A DNA stretch of 64,000 nucleotides from Saprospirales bacterium. Its GTDB lineage: Bacteria > Bacteroidota > Bacteroidia > Chitinophagales > Saprospiraceae. Position numbers and translations under genes: made by a program. The notes below the pieces were generated by a model. It worked only from the letters and a program-made list of their open reading frames with translations, was not told where the DNA came from and made no database searches. The DNA lies in NCBI GenBank assembly GCA_016719895.1, contig JADJYG010000006.1, forward strand, positions 248,001 through 312,000, given 5' to 3'. The first letter of the stretch is position 1; each line of letters opens with the position of its first letter. Positions 53,699-63,216 of this stretch are shown here, piece after piece.

Positions 53699-54166
53699 TT
53701 ATTTTACCCGGCGGGCCGGATGTACTTCGCCGCGGTGGCAGGTGTAACAGCTAATGCCATCCATATCCAGCTTGCGCAGATCTGCGTTGATTTCTTTGAC
53801 GAGGTCGTACATTTGGCGGGTGGTCGCTTTCTCCGGTTTCACTTCCGAGGCCCATTCGTTCGGCACGTGGCAGTGATCGCAACCGACGCCCAGAACCTTT
53901 CCCCAGGTATCCATGACGCCAAGCAACCGGTCGGCGGTCACGGTTTTCAGTTTTTGGATGTTTTGAAACACCGAATCGGCCCGCATGTTCTCCTTACCGG
54001 CGATGTATGCCCGTACGCGTTGCATACTTTTGGCCCGCTCGGCGGCTAAAGGATCGGCGACCGGAGCTGCGGTACCGGTGGCGGATGCGGGTTTGTTGGA
54101 GGTACTGCAATCGGCCAGCCAAAGGCCGAGCAAGGCGATGCAAAGGAAGATGCGAGTTGCTTTCAT
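53699..54166 (-). CDS. Diheme c-type cytochrome lipoprotein
   Basis: A 155-residue protein with a lipoprotein signal ending at Cys20 (LLGLWLADC) and two CxxCH heme-attachment sites, CDHCH (96-100) and CYTCH (140-144). The surrounding pattern (DTWGKVLGVGCDHCHVP, KATTRQMYDLVKEIN, ISCYTCHRGEVHPA) resembles the short cytochromes annotated as photosynthetic-reaction-centre cytochrome c subunit family in heterotrophic Bacteroidota, though no photosynthesis is implied. It would carry electrons in the periplasm, anchored to a membrane. ATG 54166 starts the lipoprotein signal; the longer frame does not. Confidence 0.87.
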   Translation of the reverse strand: MKATRIFLCIALLGLWLADCSTSNKPASATGTAAPVADPLAAERAKSMQRVRAYIAGKENMRADSVFQNIQKLKTVTADRLLGVMDTWGKVLGVGCDHCHVPNEWASEVKPEKATTRQMYDLVKEINADLRKLDMDGISCYTCHRGEVHPARRVK

Positions 54167-54205
54167 CGTTATTGTTGTTAGAAATGAGCAATATAAATTG
54201 GGCAT

Positions 54206-54450
54206 AAACGGCCCCTGTCCCCCAACTCAACCCCTATACAGACCTCGGAGAGGTCACAAACGTTGGTAGAATTCCGTCCCCAAGATACCCACACGACCTC
54301 GGAGAGGTCGAACCGGTCTAAATCGAGCCTTAAAACAAACGTTCGACCTCGGAGAGGTCGCGTAAATCTTCCTTTTAACCATTCTTCTACCAACATTTGA
54401 CCTCTCCGAGGTCTGAATAGGGGTTGATTTTGGGGGACAGGAGCCGTTTG
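54206..54450. mobile_element. Foldback element with internal GACCTCGGAGAGGTC repeats
   Basis: The two ends (54206-54271 and about 54381-54450) are imperfect inverted copies of each other over about 65 bp, containing CTGTCCCCCAA, TCAACCCCTAT, CAGACCTCGGAGAGGTCA and GTTGGTAGAA. The near-palindromic 15-mer GACCTCGGAGAGGTC occurs at 54241, 54295 and 54345, and inverted at 54399-54413, spaced by 35-39 bp. No gene inside and no transposase. It fills the gap between the serine dehydratase and cytochrome genes. Confidence 0.8.
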
Positions 54451-54521
54451 CACCCTATAAATTTTATCCGGGCCAAATTCCCCCCCCCTATATATTTCAG
54501 TGTTATTGGCCGGACGCAGCA

Positions 54522-55943
54522 CTAGCACTCCACCAACCCCAGCGTAAACTGCATGGCCAAGCCGCCGTCGGCGGTTTCCTTGTATTTTTGGTTCATGTCT
54601 TCGGCGGTTTCTTTCATGGTTTTAATCACGGCGTCGAGGCTGATCTTGGCCTTGGCTGGGTCGCTTTCCAGGGCGATCTGGGCGGCGGTGATGGCCTTGA
54701 CAGCGCCCATGGTGTTGCGTTCGATGCAGGGCACCTGCACCAGCCCGGCGATGGGGTCGCAGGTCATACCGAGGTGGTGTTCCATTGCGATCTCGGCGGC
54801 CATCATAGCCTGCGCGGGCGAGCCGCCCAGGCATTCGGCGAGGGCGCCGGCGGCCATGGCGGAGGATACGCCGATTTCGGCCTGGCAGCCGCCCATGGCT
54901 GCCGAAATGGTGGCGCCTTTTTTAAACAAGCTGCCGAACTCGCCGGCCGTCAGCAGGAATCGCACGATATCGTCGTCGTCCCGATATTCCGGGCAAAAAC
55001 AGGCAAAATACATCAGCACCGCAGGGATGACGCCGGCAGCGCCATTGGTGGGCGCCGTGACGACCCGGCCAAACGCCGCGTTTTCTTCGTTGACCGCCAG
55101 GGCGAAACAACTGACCCACTTGAGAATATGCTGAAACGAGTGGCTGTCTTGCCGAATGAGGCCCATCCAACCGGCCGGGCTGTCGTAGGCCCGTTTGCCG
55201 AGCAATTTGACGCTCATCGGATGGGCGCGTCGCGCGACGTTGAGCCCGCCGGGCAGCACGCCATCGGTATGGCAGCCCTGGTACACGCACTGGCGCATGA
55301 CCGCCCAGATGGCGAGCAACCCGCTGCGGATATCCTCCGGCGTTCGCCAGGTGCGTTCGTTTTGAAATACGATGTCGGAGATACTTTTTTCCTGCTCGCG
55401 GCACCAGCGGGCCAAGTCGGCGCCGCGGTCGACCGGGAAGGGAAGAATAACGCTGGCGGCCAGGTTTTCTTCCCCTTCCTTCACCACAAATCCGCCGCCG
55501 ACGGAATAATATGTCTGGCTGATTCCCGCGCCGTTGCGAAAAAATGCCCGGAAAACGAGGCCGTTGGCGTGGTAGGGCAGGGTGTCGTGGTATAAAAACA
55601 CCACGTCGCGCTCCGGATCGAACGGAATTTCCTTCCGCCCACCCAGCCGGAGCGTTTTGGCCTGTTCGATCTGCTGCAAGACCGCTTGTACCTGATCGAC
55701 AGGAATCGTTACGGGATCATCGCCGTTGAGACCGAGCACGACAGCCAGGTCGGTGCCGTGCCCTTTCCCTGTTTTGGCCAGGGAGCCATACAAATCCACC
55801 TGTACGGCTTCCACATGGTCAAAACTTCCATCCCGCCCGATTTCAAGCAAAAACCGCTGCGCAGCCCGCCATGGACCCATCGTGTGGGAACTGGAGGGGC
55901 CGATGCCGATTTTAAAAATATCAAAAACGCTGATCCTTTCCAT
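54522..55943 (-). CDS. sdaA: L-serine ammonia-lyase (L-serine dehydratase, single chain)
   Basis: A 473-residue iron-sulphur enzyme converting L-serine to pyruvate and ammonia. The N-terminal beta domain begins SVFDIFKIGIGPSSSHTMGP. The C-terminal catalytic domain has TAPTNGAAGVIPAVL and KGATISAAMGGCQAEIGVSS, followed by MTCDPIAGLVQVPCIERN, containing the cluster cysteines. Both halves are on one polypeptide, as in Gram-negative SdaA. Start 55943 (or ATG 55949, two codons earlier) is chosen because the frame farther upstream runs through AATCCTG-type repeat DNA and encodes no family sequence. Confidence 0.95.
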   Translation of the reverse strand: MERISVFDIFKIGIGPSSSHTMGPWRAAQRFLLEIGRDGSFDHVEAVQVDLYGSLAKTGKGHGTDLAVVLGLNGDDPVTIPVDQVQAVLQQIEQAKTLRLGGRKEIPFDPERDVVFLYHDTLPYHANGLVFRAFFRNGAGISQTYYSVGGGFVVKEGEENLAASVILPFPVDRGADLARWCREQEKSISDIVFQNERTWRTPEDIRSGLLAIWAVMRQCVYQGCHTDGVLPGGLNVARRAHPMSVKLLGKRAYDSPAGWMGLIRQDSHSFQHILKWVSCFALAVNEENAAFGRVVTAPTNGAAGVIPAVLMYFACFCPEYRDDDDIVRFLLTAGEFGSLFKKGATISAAMGGCQAEIGVSSAMAAGALAECLGGSPAQAMMAAEIAMEHHLGMTCDPIAGLVQVPCIERNTMGAVKAITAAQIALESDPAKAKISLDAVIKTMKETAEDMNQKYKETADGGLAMQFTLGLVEC

Positions 55944-55989
55944 GTGCATGCGTGCAGCACACGCCGGACTGGATTTTGAGTTTATTGGA

Positions 55990-56100
55990 CTGGATTTACA
56001 GGATTTTTCAGGATTTTCAAACATAAAGCATCCAGCTGGGCTTCGTACTGATGCATAGCGCTAATCCTGTAAATCCGGAGAAATCCTGTAAATCCTGTCC
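55990..56100. repeat. AATCCTG-type dispersed repeat, inverted arrangement
   Basis: The words GGATTTACAGGATTTTTCAG and, about 60 bp on, AATCCTGTAAATCC with AAATCCTGTAAATCCTGTCC form an imperfect inverted pair. The word family is the same as in the tandem array at 1-202, 54 kb away. It lies between the GerW-like gene and sdaA. Confidence 0.7.
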
Positions 56101-56156
56101 GCTCCCATCCGCCGCCGCTGTACGTTCTTCACACAAAGGTCAGAAAAAGTGCGGAA

Positions 56157-56534
56157 TCACACGGCGGCGCTTTCTTTTTTCTCCGCGACCTGTTTTTCCA
56201 GGTATTTTTCGATCAGGTCCGGCACTTTTTCAAACGCCGCCGTCAGGCCTTTGCTGGAGCGGGTTTGCAGAAAGGATATTTCAGCGCCCCGGGTAACCAG
56301 GAAACCGATGGGTTCCACACCGAGGCCGGCGCCGGCGCCGCTGCCTTCGCCGCGGCCCGCCTTGGCATCGCCGCCCTCGCCTCCGCCGTATCCGAAGCCC
56401 ATGCCGAGCCGGATAACCGGTACGCAGGTGAATTCGCCGAGTTTAAATTCTTTGCCGACAACGGTTTCCGTTTTGGCTTCGCCTTGCAGAAACTCCGTCA
56501 CTTTGCTGAGCACATCATCAAAATTTGTTTTCAT
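56157..56534 (-). CDS. GerW/YtfJ family protein
   Basis: A 125-residue protein matching the GerW (YtfJ) family: N-terminal helix FDDVLSKVTEFLQGEAKTETVVGK-like segment, VPVIRLGMGFGYGGG, a glycine-rich stretch (GEGSGAGAGLGVEPIGFLV) and a helical C-terminus. The family was named for a Bacillus spore protein, but homologues occur in non-sporulating bacteria. Its biochemical role is unknown. It follows the DUF2953-like gene by 5 bp, the same pairing as ytfI-ytfJ in Bacillus. Confidence 0.88.
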   Translation of the reverse strand: MKTNFDDVLSKVTEFLQGEAKTETVVGKEFKLGEFTCVPVIRLGMGFGYGGGEGGDAKAGRGEGSGAGAGLGVEPIGFLVTRGAEISFLQTRSSKGLTAAFEKVPDLIEKYLEKQVAEKKESAAV

Positions 56535-56539
56535 GATAT

Positions 56540-57082
56540 TTACGATTTGGTAGTGAACGTTTGCAGGACGGCCCAGATCATCCGGCCCAGGCGGTTTTCA
56601 ACCGATAGGGCCAACGCGCGCCGGCCCCTGAAGTTGATGGCTACCTGCCCGCCTATCCGGTAGTTCAGGTAAAAAACGAGGGGATAAAGCCGGGCATTCC
56701 AGATAAAATCATCGCTGTCCCAGTATATTTTAAGCCGATTTATTTTAAACGTGCAGAGCACGTTGCGAGCCATTCGCAGGATTGTTTTCAAAGGAAATGC
56801 CCTGCGTACGCGCGCTTTTTTTCGCTTTTTACCGGCAGGTTTGGCAGCTGTTGGCGGGGCTTTGACGCCTCGCTCCTGACCCATACGCAAATCCTTCCGG
56901 AATCCAATGACGCGCAGCTGCAATACATCCAGGCCTTGTTCGGCCTCCCACTTTACCGATGCGACGCCCTGCCAGGCCAGGTAAACAATCCCCGCTTCAC
57001 TGTCGATCTCGATACGCAGGGGCGTCCAAAGCAACCACGCTACCAACGCCAACAAAACAAACAGAAGAATCAGGGCTATCAT
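56540..57082 (-). CDS. DUF2953-like membrane protein (YtfI-like)
   Basis: A 180-residue protein with one N-terminal membrane helix (MIALILLFVLLALVAWLL), a short beta segment (RIEIDSEAGIVYLAWQG, VLQLRVIGF), a basic Lys/Arg/Pro linker (about 80-105), and a C-terminal domain with LKIYWDSDDFIWNARLYPL. The layout and the adjacent GerW gene point to the DUF2953/YtfI family. Function unknown. ATG 57082 begins the membrane helix; the in-frame start at 57133 does not improve it. Confidence 0.65.
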   Translation of the reverse strand: MIALILLFVLLALVAWLLWTPLRIEIDSEAGIVYLAWQGVASVKWEAEQGLDVLQLRVIGFRKDLRMGQERGVKAPPTAAKPAGKKRKKARVRRAFPLKTILRMARNVLCTFKINRLKIYWDSDDFIWNARLYPLVFYLNYRIGGQVAINFRGRRALALSVENRLGRMIWAVLQTFTTKS

Positions 57083-57337
57083 TGTTTTAGTTATTGCGCG
57101 GCAAAGGTGGCCCTGGTCGTTTGTATCGCGCATTGATAGGGGTCAGGACCGGCAATGATTGTGTATGTGTCTATACGGGCGGTTTTGCCAAATTCTGCTG
57201 AAAATGCTGTTCCAGGTTGGTTCTGCCATCCTTTCCACCCGAAATTTGTTCAGTATTGGCAAAATGATCCATACCGGGCAACCCCGGCATATTCCACCGC
57301 GCCATTTGACCGAACCTATCACATCTGGTTTCCTATG

Positions 57338-60300
57338 ATGAAATTCCGGCTTGCACTTTTAGCTTATTTCTGCGTGGCGGCCTTGTCCGCTCAAAATCCG
57401 ATCACTATTCAGCGCCAACTCAACTGGGCTGCCGGGCCATACCGGCATGTGCTCTCCAACGGTGAAACCGTGGAGCAATGGCGCTTTGAAGGAGGCAGTT
57501 TCAGCGATGCGGCGCCGACACTGCCGCTGTTCATCGAACGTTTCGCCTTGCCCGGGCGCTCCAGGCTATCGGTGGAGCTGATTTCCGTACAATACGAACC
57601 GCTGGTTCTTGGCGCTACGCCGGATGCGGGTGTGTTGGGCGACGACCTGAATATACAGGCGAGCGTGGAGCAGGAACGCGACCGTTTTTTCGGGCGGATT
57701 AAGTTTTACCCCATTCGCAAGGCCGGCAATGGCTTCGAGCGCGTCACGGCGTTCCGGCTCACCGTACGCATAGTACCCGAACCGGAGCCGGTAAAACCAC
57801 GGGGCGGGCCATTCACGTATACCTCGGCGCTGAGCGCAGGTATTTTGTACAAATTCGGCGTCGGCCAGAGCGGGGTGTATAAGCTCGATTTTAATTTTCT
57901 GAAAAACGAACTCGGAATTTCCAACCTGGAAAGTATCGATCCGCGACAGATTCGCCTGTTTGGCAACGGCGGCGCTATGTTGCCGGAGAAAACCAACGAT
58001 CAGCGCCCCGATGACCTCGTGGAAAATGCCATTGTCGTGGTGGGTGAAGCCGACGGGAAATTTGACAACAACGACTATATCCTGTTTTACGCCACCGGCC
58101 CGTCGCCCTGGTCGTACCGGTCGGCCAATAACGATACGGAACTCACCATCCGGCAGCACCTGTACGACCGCTATGCGTATTATTTTATCAAAACCGGCGA
58201 TGGCCCGGGCCTTCGGGTTCAGGAGCAGGCCAGCGTGCAGGCCAGCGCCGTCACCGAAGCGTTTGACGACGTACAGCGCCTCGAGGATGAAAAAGTGAAC
58301 CTGCTGGATTATTTCAACTCGGCGCAGGGGTCGGGCAAGCGCTGGTTTGGCGATTATTTTTTCCAAACGCGCGAACGCAGCTACACCTTTAATTTTCCCA
58401 ACCTCCTCGCTTCCGATCAGGGCCGCCTGCGGGTCGAATTTGCCGGTCGCTGCGCCGTAGGGACCACCCTGCAGGTCAAAGCCGGCGCTTCCACCTTTTC
58501 GCGCAATATCAACGGCGTGCCGGTGAGCAATAACGAAGCGGATTTTGCTGCCAACGGGCTCGTCAGCGGCGCCTTTCAACCCCTTGCCGGCGACAAGGTG
58601 GAGGTCGCCCTGCACTACCTGCCATCGAGCCAAACCAGCGAGGGCTGGCTCGATTATATCGAAGTGAATGCCCGCCGCCGCCTTCAAATGACTGGCCAGG
58701 TTATGGCATTCCGGGATATTCATACGCTGGTACAAGACGCGACAACGTTCCGGCTGCGTGGCGTGAACGGGGCGCTCACGATTTGGGATATCACCGACCC
58801 GCAGGCGCCCAAACGCCAACAAAACCAGGTAACCGACGATGTGGTGGAATTCGGCGCGCCCACTCAGGGCGTCCTTCGTAATTTTGTAGCCTTTTATGAC
58901 AATGCGACCTTTCTGAAACCGGAAAAAATAGTCGGGAAAACAGACAACCAGAATATCCACAACCTCGAAAACCTGCACATGGCGATCGTGTATCACCCCG
59001 ATTTTGAAGCCGCTGCCAACCAGCTGGCCGAACACCGGCGCGCCTACAGCGGACTGGATGTGGCAACCGTGCGGGTGGACCAACTGTTCAACGAGTTTTC
59101 CTCCGGAGCCAAAGACCCCACCGCCCTCCGCGATTTCGCCCGTATGCTTTACGAGCGCAGTCCGGGCAAATTCGACTACCTGCTTCTGTTCGGCGACGGC
59201 TCCTTCGACCCGCGCAACAATACCGCCAGCGACGACAACCTGGATTTTATCCCGGTTTTTGAAACCTACCAGTCCTACAACCCCATTAATTCGTTTCCGT
59301 CCGACGACTATTTCGGCCTGCTCAGCGACGGCGAAGGCGGCGCACTCGACGGCGCCCTGGATATTGCCGTAGGCCGGCTCACCCCCCGCACGGCCGATGA
59401 AGCGCAGGCCATCGTCAACAAAATTATCGATTACGATAAAAACCCCGCAACCCTGGGCGACTGGCACCTGCGGCTGCTGTATTTCGGCGACGATGAGGAT
59501 ACCAATGCCCATATCAACCAGGCGGAAAAACTGGCCGCCGCCGCTGAAAGCACGGAAGTGTGGTTCAATACCGAAAAAATATATTTCGACGCCTACCAGC
59601 AGGTGGCTACCTCCAGCGAAAAACGCATCCCGGATGCCAAAACGGCCATCAACGCCAATGTGTTTAAAGGCGGCCTGATCGCACAGTATATCGGCCATGG
59701 CGGGCCGCGCGGCTGGGCGCAGGAGCGCGTGATCGACAACAACGATATCGCCGGGTGGGACAATTTCAACCGCTATCCGCTGATCATTACTGCCACCTGC
59801 TCGTTTGGCGGATACGACGACTACACCACGCTCACCGGCGGAGAGCAGGCCCTGCTCAAGGTAAACTCCGGCGCGGTGGGGCTCTTTACCACCGTGCGGG
59901 CCGTGTACATCGACGGCAATAACAAGCTGACCGACGCCGTGCAGGCCGTCATCTTTCAACGCATCGGCAACGGCCAGTACCGTACGATCGGCGATATTTT
60001 AAAAGACTCCAAAAATACCCTTACCAGCGGATATGAAGACAATGCCCGCCGATTCACCCTCCTGGGCGACCCGGCCATGCACCTCGCCATGCCGGAATAC
60101 CGGGTGCATACCACCCGGATCAATGGCAAAGATTTCAACCCCGCCCAGCCCGACACCCTGAAGGCCCTCCTGCCGGTGGAGTTGGAAGGCGAGGTGACCG
60201 ATACTATGGGCAACCTGCTTTCGGGGTTCAACGGCAAAGTGTACGTCACCCTGTTCGATAAAAAACAAACCCTGCAAACGCTGGGGCAGGACCCCGGCAG

Positions 60301-61195
60301 CCCGGTGCGCGCGTTCAATGTGCAGCGCAATATCCTGTTCCGCGGCAGCGCAACGGTCGCCAGTGGCCGGTTTAAAGTGGATTTTATCGTTCCGAAAGAC
60401 ATCAACTATGCCTATGGCAACGGGAAACTGAGCTATTATGCCGAAAACGGCACCCCGCTCGATGCTGCCGGAGCCGACACCGAAATCATCGTCGGCGGCA
60501 CCGCAAACCTGGTGGACGACGATACCCCGCCGGTGATCCGGGTGTTTTTAAATACAGACGCCTTTGCTTTTGGCGGTATCACGGATAAAAACCCCCGGAT
60601 TCTGGTGAAATGCGCCGACGACTATGGCATGAACGTGACCGGTACCAGCCTGGGCCACGACCTGACCGCCGTGATCGACGGCAATGTGCTGGAAACGCTC
60701 GTACTGAATGACTTTTATGAAAGCGAACAGGATAACGCGCAAAAAGGGCAGGCCTTGTACCCGCTGCGAAACCTGACGCCCGGCCGGCACACCTTGCGCG
60801 TAAAAGGCTGGGATATCGCCAACAACTCCGGTGAAGGCTACACCGAATTCGTGGTGGCCGAAGACGGAAAAGTAGCGCTGGCGCATGTGCTGAACTACCC
60901 CAACCCGTTTACCACCAACACCAGTTTCCAGTTTGAACACAACCTGTCTGGCCAACTGCTCGACGTGCAGATCAGTATTTTTTCAGTTTCCGGCAAACTC
61001 GTCAAAACCATCCTTCATTCCAAAGCGGCCGACGGTTTCCGGGTAGCAGACATCGGCTGGGACGGCAAGGACGAATACGGCGATCACCTGGCGCGCGGCG
61101 TGTACCTCTACCGGGTTAAAGTGCGCGGCACCGACCTGGCCGGAAATACGGCGACGGCAGAGAGCGATTTTGAAAAGCTGGTGATTTTGAAATAG
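57338..61195 (+). CDS. porU: Type IX secretion system sortase PorU
   Basis: An approximately 1285-residue C25 (gingipain-like) cysteine protease at the outer membrane, which removes the C-terminal signal of T9SS cargo and attaches the cargo to the cell surface. Signal peptide MKFRLALLAYFCVAALS. Catalytic-type His in YIGHGGPRGW (about 785) and Cys in ITATCSFGGYDDY (about 820), in the order of C25 enzymes. A LGDPAMHLAMPEY segment follows, and the end has an FlgD/T9SS-like beta domain (NYPNPFTTNTSFQFEHN to the end). ATG 57335 or 57338 are both possible; the upstream frame to 57155 is not coding. The T9SS cargo at 51547 is its expected substrate class. Confidence 0.93.
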   Translation: MKFRLALLAYFCVAALSAQNPITIQRQLNWAAGPYRHVLSNGETVEQWRFEGGSFSDAAPTLPLFIERFALPGRSRLSVELISVQYEPLVLGATPDAGVLGDDLNIQASVEQERDRFFGRIKFYPIRKAGNGFERVTAFRLTVRIVPEPEPVKPRGGPFTYTSALSAGILYKFGVGQSGVYKLDFNFLKNELGISNLESIDPRQIRLFGNGGAMLPEKTNDQRPDDLVENAIVVVGEADGKFDNNDYILFYATGPSPWSYRSANNDTELTIRQHLYDRYAYYFIKTGDGPGLRVQEQASVQASAVTEAFDDVQRLEDEKVNLLDYFNSAQGSGKRWFGDYFFQTRERSYTFNFPNLLASDQGRLRVEFAGRCAVGTTLQVKAGASTFSRNINGVPVSNNEADFAANGLVSGAFQPLAGDKVEVALHYLPSSQTSEGWLDYIEVNARRRLQMTGQVMAFRDIHTLVQDATTFRLRGVNGALTIWDITDPQAPKRQQNQVTDDVVEFGAPTQGVLRNFVAFYDNATFLKPEKIVGKTDNQNIHNLENLHMAIVYHPDFEAAANQLAEHRRAYSGLDVATVRVDQLFNEFSSGAKDPTALRDFARMLYERSPGKFDYLLLFGDGSFDPRNNTASDDNLDFIPVFETYQSYNPINSFPSDDYFGLLSDGEGGALDGALDIAVGRLTPRTADEAQAIVNKIIDYDKNPATLGDWHLRLLYFGDDEDTNAHINQAEKLAAAAESTEVWFNTEKIYFDAYQQVATSSEKRIPDAKTAINANVFKGGLIAQYIGHGGPRGWAQERVIDNNDIAGWDNFNRYPLIITATCSFGGYDDYTTLTGGEQALLKVNSGAVGLFTTVRAVYIDGNNKLTDAVQAVIFQRIGNGQYRTIGDILKDSKNTLTSGYEDNARRFTLLGDPAMHLAMPEYRVHTTRINGKDFNPAQPDTLKALLPVELEGEVTDTMGNLLSGFNGKVYVTLFDKKQTLQTLGQDPGSPVRAFNVQRNILFRGSATVASGRFKVDFIVPKDINYAYGNGKLSYYAENGTPLDAAGADTEIIVGGTANLVDDDTPPVIRVFLNTDAFAFGGITDKNPRILVKCADDYGMNVTGTSLGHDLTAVIDGNVLETLVLNDFYESEQDNAQKGQALYPLRNLTPGRHTLRVKGWDIANNSGEGYTEFVVAEDGKVALAHVLNYPNPFTTNTSFQFEHNLSGQLLDVQISIFSVSGKLVKTILHSKAADGFRVADIGWDGKDEYGDHLARGVYLYRVKVRGTDLAGNTATAESDFEKLVILK

Positions 61196-61251
61196 ACAAG
61201 CGTTCCGTAATTTTTTCTCCCCGTATCTTCAACCCGGAGAAAAACGGTTTT

Positions 61252-62199
61252 ATGAAACACCTTGCCCTGCTCGTCGTCTTGTTTTGTACCCGGGTTGTGC
61301 CGGCACCGGCACAACCCGATACCGTCCGGATCGGCGCGTTTATCAACGATATCTACGACCTTAACCTGAGCGAAAAGAGTTTCTCGGCGCAGTTTTGGGT
61401 GTGGTTTAACCATACCAACCCCGGAATCAAGCCGCTGGAAGCCCTGGAAATCCCGAACGCCAAAGAGGCGGCCTACAGCCTCGAATTTTCCGAAACCAAG
61501 GAAGGCGTTATCTGGTCGGGGAAAAAGGTGCATGCGGTGATAAAAAAAGACTGGGACATCCGGCGCTTCCCCTTCGACGCGCAAAAGATGACCATCGAAC
61601 TCGAAGACAGCGACAAGGACATCGAAACCATGGTATACGAGCCCGATTCCGCCAACACCAAACTGGATACCAGCCTGGCCTTGTCAAACTGGATAATCGA
61701 ACGCTTTGAACTGTCGGTCGGCGCCAAAAAATACGAAACGACCTATGGCGACCCGGCGCTGTCCCAAGGCAGCGTTTACCCGCATGCCGAACTGTCCGTT
61801 TGGATCAAACGAAAAAGCTGGGGATTGTTCTTTTCCCTGTTTACGGGCATGTACGTGGCGTTTTTTATCTCCTCGCTCGTATTTTTTATCGACCCTACCG
61901 ATGTGGACCCCCGCTTCGGCCTGTCGGTGGGCGGTTTGTTTGCCGCCGTGGGCAACAAGTACATCGTGGATTCGATCCTGCCCCAATCCACCACCTTCAC
62001 CCTGGTGGATAAACTGCACATCCTGACCTACCTGTTTTTACTGCTGTGCATCGTGCTGTCGGTCATTTCCCTTCGGATATGGAAAAACGGCAAACCGGCA
62101 ACGTCGGCGCGCTTCGACCGCCGGGCGTATTTTTTTATCATTTTAACCTACAGCCTGATCAATACGGTGCTGATTTACGCAGCCAGCCGCGGGGTGTGA
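61252..62199 (+). CDS. Pentameric ligand-gated ion channel-like protein
   Basis: A 315-residue protein with signal peptide (MKHLALLVVLFCTRVVPA), an extracellular beta domain (about 22-190) and four membrane helices near 192-212, 222-240, 252-275 and 288-310. The signature DIRRFPFDAQKMTIELED matches the Pro-loop FPFD region of prokaryotic pentameric ligand-gated channels (GLIC/ELIC relatives). No disulfide Cys-loop is present, as in bacterial members. The helix 2 region (FGLSVGGLFAAVGNKYIVD) is not like the canonical pore helix, so ion conduction is unproven. It stands 56 bp after porU on the same strand. Confidence 0.65.
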   Translation: MKHLALLVVLFCTRVVPAPAQPDTVRIGAFINDIYDLNLSEKSFSAQFWVWFNHTNPGIKPLEALEIPNAKEAAYSLEFSETKEGVIWSGKKVHAVIKKDWDIRRFPFDAQKMTIELEDSDKDIETMVYEPDSANTKLDTSLALSNWIIERFELSVGAKKYETTYGDPALSQGSVYPHAELSVWIKRKSWGLFFSLFTGMYVAFFISSLVFFIDPTDVDPRFGLSVGGLFAAVGNKYIVDSILPQSTTFTLVDKLHILTYLFLLLCIVLSVISLRIWKNGKPATSARFDRRAYFFIILTYSLINTVLIYAASRGV

Positions 62200-62513
62200 G
62201 CGCCGGGCCGGCGGGCGCAAACCGGTTTTGGGCCGGTGGGAAAATCCCCGCTTAGTCTTAATCCGCCAACCCCATCTCCGTCCGGGTCGAAAGGCCCCGC
62301 GCCGGCGTCTGTTGCGAGAGGCAGTAGATTCTTTGATCTACGCCAATAAATCTGGCATCGCCAACGGGCCGGAGAAAGACCGGATGAGCCCGGCGGCATA
62401 CCGGAAATTGGTAGATTTGCCCATTCCTTTTTTTTGCGTTCTTTGCGTTTGATTTGCGAATTAACAGGGCATATTCCCAACCAACTCCCGTAACGTACCG
62501 ACAAACACTTTGG
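62200..62513. other. Gene-free interval
   Basis: About 310 bp between the channel-like gene and the HD hydrolase. I see no convincing frame, RNA gene, promoter box of the TAnnTTTG type or repeat. Confidence 0.5.
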
Positions 62514-63116
62514 ATGAAACGCCCATTGGACGACCCACAAGCCCTGGAGGCGCTGCTGCGTCCGGAAACGCACCTGGAGCGGCAACTCCTGGATATTCCG
62601 GAATTTCAATGCGGATTGCTGTGGGGGGAGCCGCGGTTTGGTCATCCGGAGGGGAAAGTCGCGTTGCATATTCGCGAAGTGCTCGACAATATCGATCTGA
62701 TCAGGGGACTTCCCGAAACCCAGCGCGGGCAATTGCGCCTCGTGGCTTTCGTACATGATACGTTCAAATATGCCGAAGACCGCTCGCATCCGCGCGATTG
62801 GAACAAACACCACGGCCTGCTGGCGCGCCGCTTCCTGGAGTATTACACCGCCGACACCCTTGTTTTGGATATCGTGGAAACCCACGACGACGCTTACTAC
62901 GCCTGGCTCGGGCAAAAACACGAACTGTTTGGCCAGGAAAACCGGCACAAATCGCTCGACGCCCTGCTTGCCCGGGTGGGGTATTGCCTGCAGCTGTATT
63001 ATTTGTTTTTCAAGTGCGACACCCAAACCGGCGACAAAACGCAGGCCTCCCTGAAGTGGTTCGAGCGAACGGTCGCGGGATTGGAGCTGGCGCCGGTGCG
63101 GGAAAGCGCAGCGTGA
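62514..63116 (+). CDS. HD-domain hydrolase
   Basis: A 200-residue cytoplasmic protein. The HD signature is complete: His in VALHIREVLDNID, His-Asp in LVAFVHDTFKYAED, a further His pair in NKHHGLLARRFLEYY, and Asp in VETHDDAYYAW, the order H...HD...D of metal-dependent phosphohydrolases. Substrate is not predictable; the sequence is not close to the nucleotide-alarmone or phosphodiesterase types that I know. ATG 62514 begins the product; upstream codons are not family-like. Confidence 0.75.
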   Translation: MKRPLDDPQALEALLRPETHLERQLLDIPEFQCGLLWGEPRFGHPEGKVALHIREVLDNIDLIRGLPETQRGQLRLVAFVHDTFKYAEDRSHPRDWNKHHGLLARRFLEYYTADTLVLDIVETHDDAYYAWLGQKHELFGQENRHKSLDALLARVGYCLQLYYLFFKCDTQTGDKTQASLKWFERTVAGLELAPVRESAA

Positions 63117-63216
63117 CGTATGCGCAATCGGTATTTATCAGGGCCCCCTTTTTAATTTATCTAAGGACGAACAGGTTGGCGTTTCTCAAAATGCTCGAAT
63201 TCCGCTCTATTCGCCG

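Noticed and set aside
54241..54413. Regularly spaced 15-bp repeats resembling a CRISPR array
   Set aside because: Only four copies, one inverted, repeats too short and palindromic, the whole lies in a foldback, and there are no cas genes.
57566..59959. A 797-codon open frame antisense to porU
   Set aside because: It mirrors a well-supported gene; high GC at third positions leaves the antisense strand free of stops. The translation shows no family motifs.
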